A stretch of 15,104 nucleotides of DNA from contig JBBDSV010000096.1 of the NCBI GenBank assembly GCA_040904785.1, positions 1 through 15,104 of the forward strand. The letters are read 5' to 3'. How positions within the stretch are numbered: position 1 is the stretch's first letter; every line of letters starts with the position of its first letter. The notes under the pieces were generated by a model. That model was not told where the DNA came from. It did not search any database and saw nothing but the letters and a program-made list of their open reading frames with translations. This document shows positions 14,531-15,104 of this stretch, piece after piece. The translations under genes were made by a program, and so were the position numbers. Source of the DNA: JBBDSV01 sp040904785 (GTDB lineage: Bacteria; Actinomycetota; Nitriliruptoria; Nitriliruptorales; Nitriliruptoraceae).

Positions 14531-15104
14531 TCACAGCGGACCCGAGATGCCGCCGTCCTTGCGGATCCGCCAGAAATGGACCGCGAGGAAGATGATGAAG
14601 ATGAACGGCACGAACAGCACGTGCAGCACGTACCACCGCAGCAGGGTCGGCGGACCGACCTCCATGCCGCCGAGGAGGACGAACGAGACCTGGTCGCCGA
14701 AGACCGGGGAGAACCCGGCGATGTTGGTCCCGACGGTCACCGCCCACAGGGCGAGCTGGTCCCAGGGCAGCAGGTAACCGGTGAAGGACAAGAACAGCGT
14801 CAGCAGCAGCAGGATCACGCCGACGACCCAGTTGAACTCGCGCGGCGGCTTGTACGCACCGTGGTAGAAGACGCGCGCCATGTGGAGGAAGACGGTGAAG
14901 ACCATCGCGTGCGCCCCCCACCGGTGGAGGTTCCTCACCAGGGCACCGAAGGTCACCGACGTCGACAGCTCGCGCATGTTGAGATAGGCGATCTCGGAGC
15001 CGGCACCGGCCGCGGGGGTGTAGAAGAACATCAGGAAGATGCCGGTGATGGTCAGCAGGATGAACAGGAAGAAGCTCAGACCCCCGAGGCAGTAGGTGTA
15101 GGTC
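14531..15104 (-). CDS. qcrB: Cytochrome b N-terminal half (b6-like), 5' truncated by window
   Basis: Binds the two b hemes that carry electrons across the membrane in the quinol:cytochrome c reductase. The frame is open to the end of the window, so the start is outside; an ATG at 15031 is internal. The 190 visible residues begin TYTYCLGGLSFFLF, whose cysteine matches the b6 Cys that binds heme c_i. Helix B has LHRW and FLH (visible His60 and His74, 13 residues between) and helix D has VLH and VHF (His161 and His176, 14 residues between). YKPPREFNW and GYLLPWDQLALWAVTVGTN are cytochrome b signatures. It stops after the fourth helix (RKDGGISGPL), so the rest of cytochrome b is the next gene. 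The 14-residue helix D spacing is b6-type rather than mitochondrial-type. Confidence 0.94.
   Translation of the reverse strand, partial: TYTYCLGGLSFFLFILLTITGIFLMFFYTPAAGAGSEIAYLNMRELSTSVTFGALVRNLHRWGAHAMVFTVFLHMARVFYHGAYKPPREFNWVVGVILLLLTLFLSFTGYLLPWDQLALWAVTVGTNIAGFSPVFGDQVSFVLLGGMEVGPPTLLRWYVLHVLFVPFIFIIFLAVHFWRIRKDGGISGPL

Overview
The window is GC-rich bacterial chromosome in which nearly every base is coding. It holds fourteen protein genes, two of them cut by the window edges, and no RNA gene, mobile element, repeat array or CRISPR. Gene content (menaquinone synthesis, System II cytochrome c maturation, a Rieske/cytochrome b complex with a diheme cytochrome c), frequent GTG starts and the wording of MenB and MenA point to an actinobacterium. 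A deep branch such as Acidimicrobiia is my best guess. That placement is inference, not something the sequence proves.

Region 1 (1-6944) is a menaquinone cluster. An isochorismate synthase gene (menF type, 5' end outside the window) on the + strand converges on a tightly packed - strand operon menB-menA-menC-menD, transcribed from 5714 down to 1116. menE starts 60 bases from menB and runs divergently on the + strand. Together they cover chorismate to isochorismate (MenF), SEPHCHC (MenD), o-succinylbenzoate (MenC), OSB-CoA (MenE), DHNA-CoA (MenB) and prenylation (MenA). MenH, the DHNA-CoA thioesterase and the methyltransferase MenG are not in the window.

Region 2 (6948-11025, - strand) is a complete System II cytochrome c biogenesis operon. 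Its order is TlpA/ResA-like thioredoxin lipoprotein, CcdA, ResB, CcsB/ResC. CcdA and the thioredoxin keep apocytochrome cysteines reduced, and ResB-CcsB carries heme outward and ligates it.

Region 3 (11098-15104, - strand) is a quinol:cytochrome c reductase operon. Its order is b6-like cytochrome b (5' end outside the window), a separate subunit IV-like protein with a long extra N-terminus, a Rieske protein, a diheme membrane cytochrome c, and an unrecognised three-helix membrane protein. The split cytochrome b, the 14-residue histidine spacing in its fourth helix, a YCLGG cysteine and the short Rieske box spacing all resemble b6f and Firmicutes complexes. They do not resemble the single-chain QcrB of mycobacteria.

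The three regions form one respiratory block: the quinone is made in region 1, oxidised by the complex of region 3, and the c-type hemes of that complex are attached by region 2. The best candidates for something new are the heme c_i signature, the altered Qo motif, the subunit IV extension and the unknown last gene of region 3.
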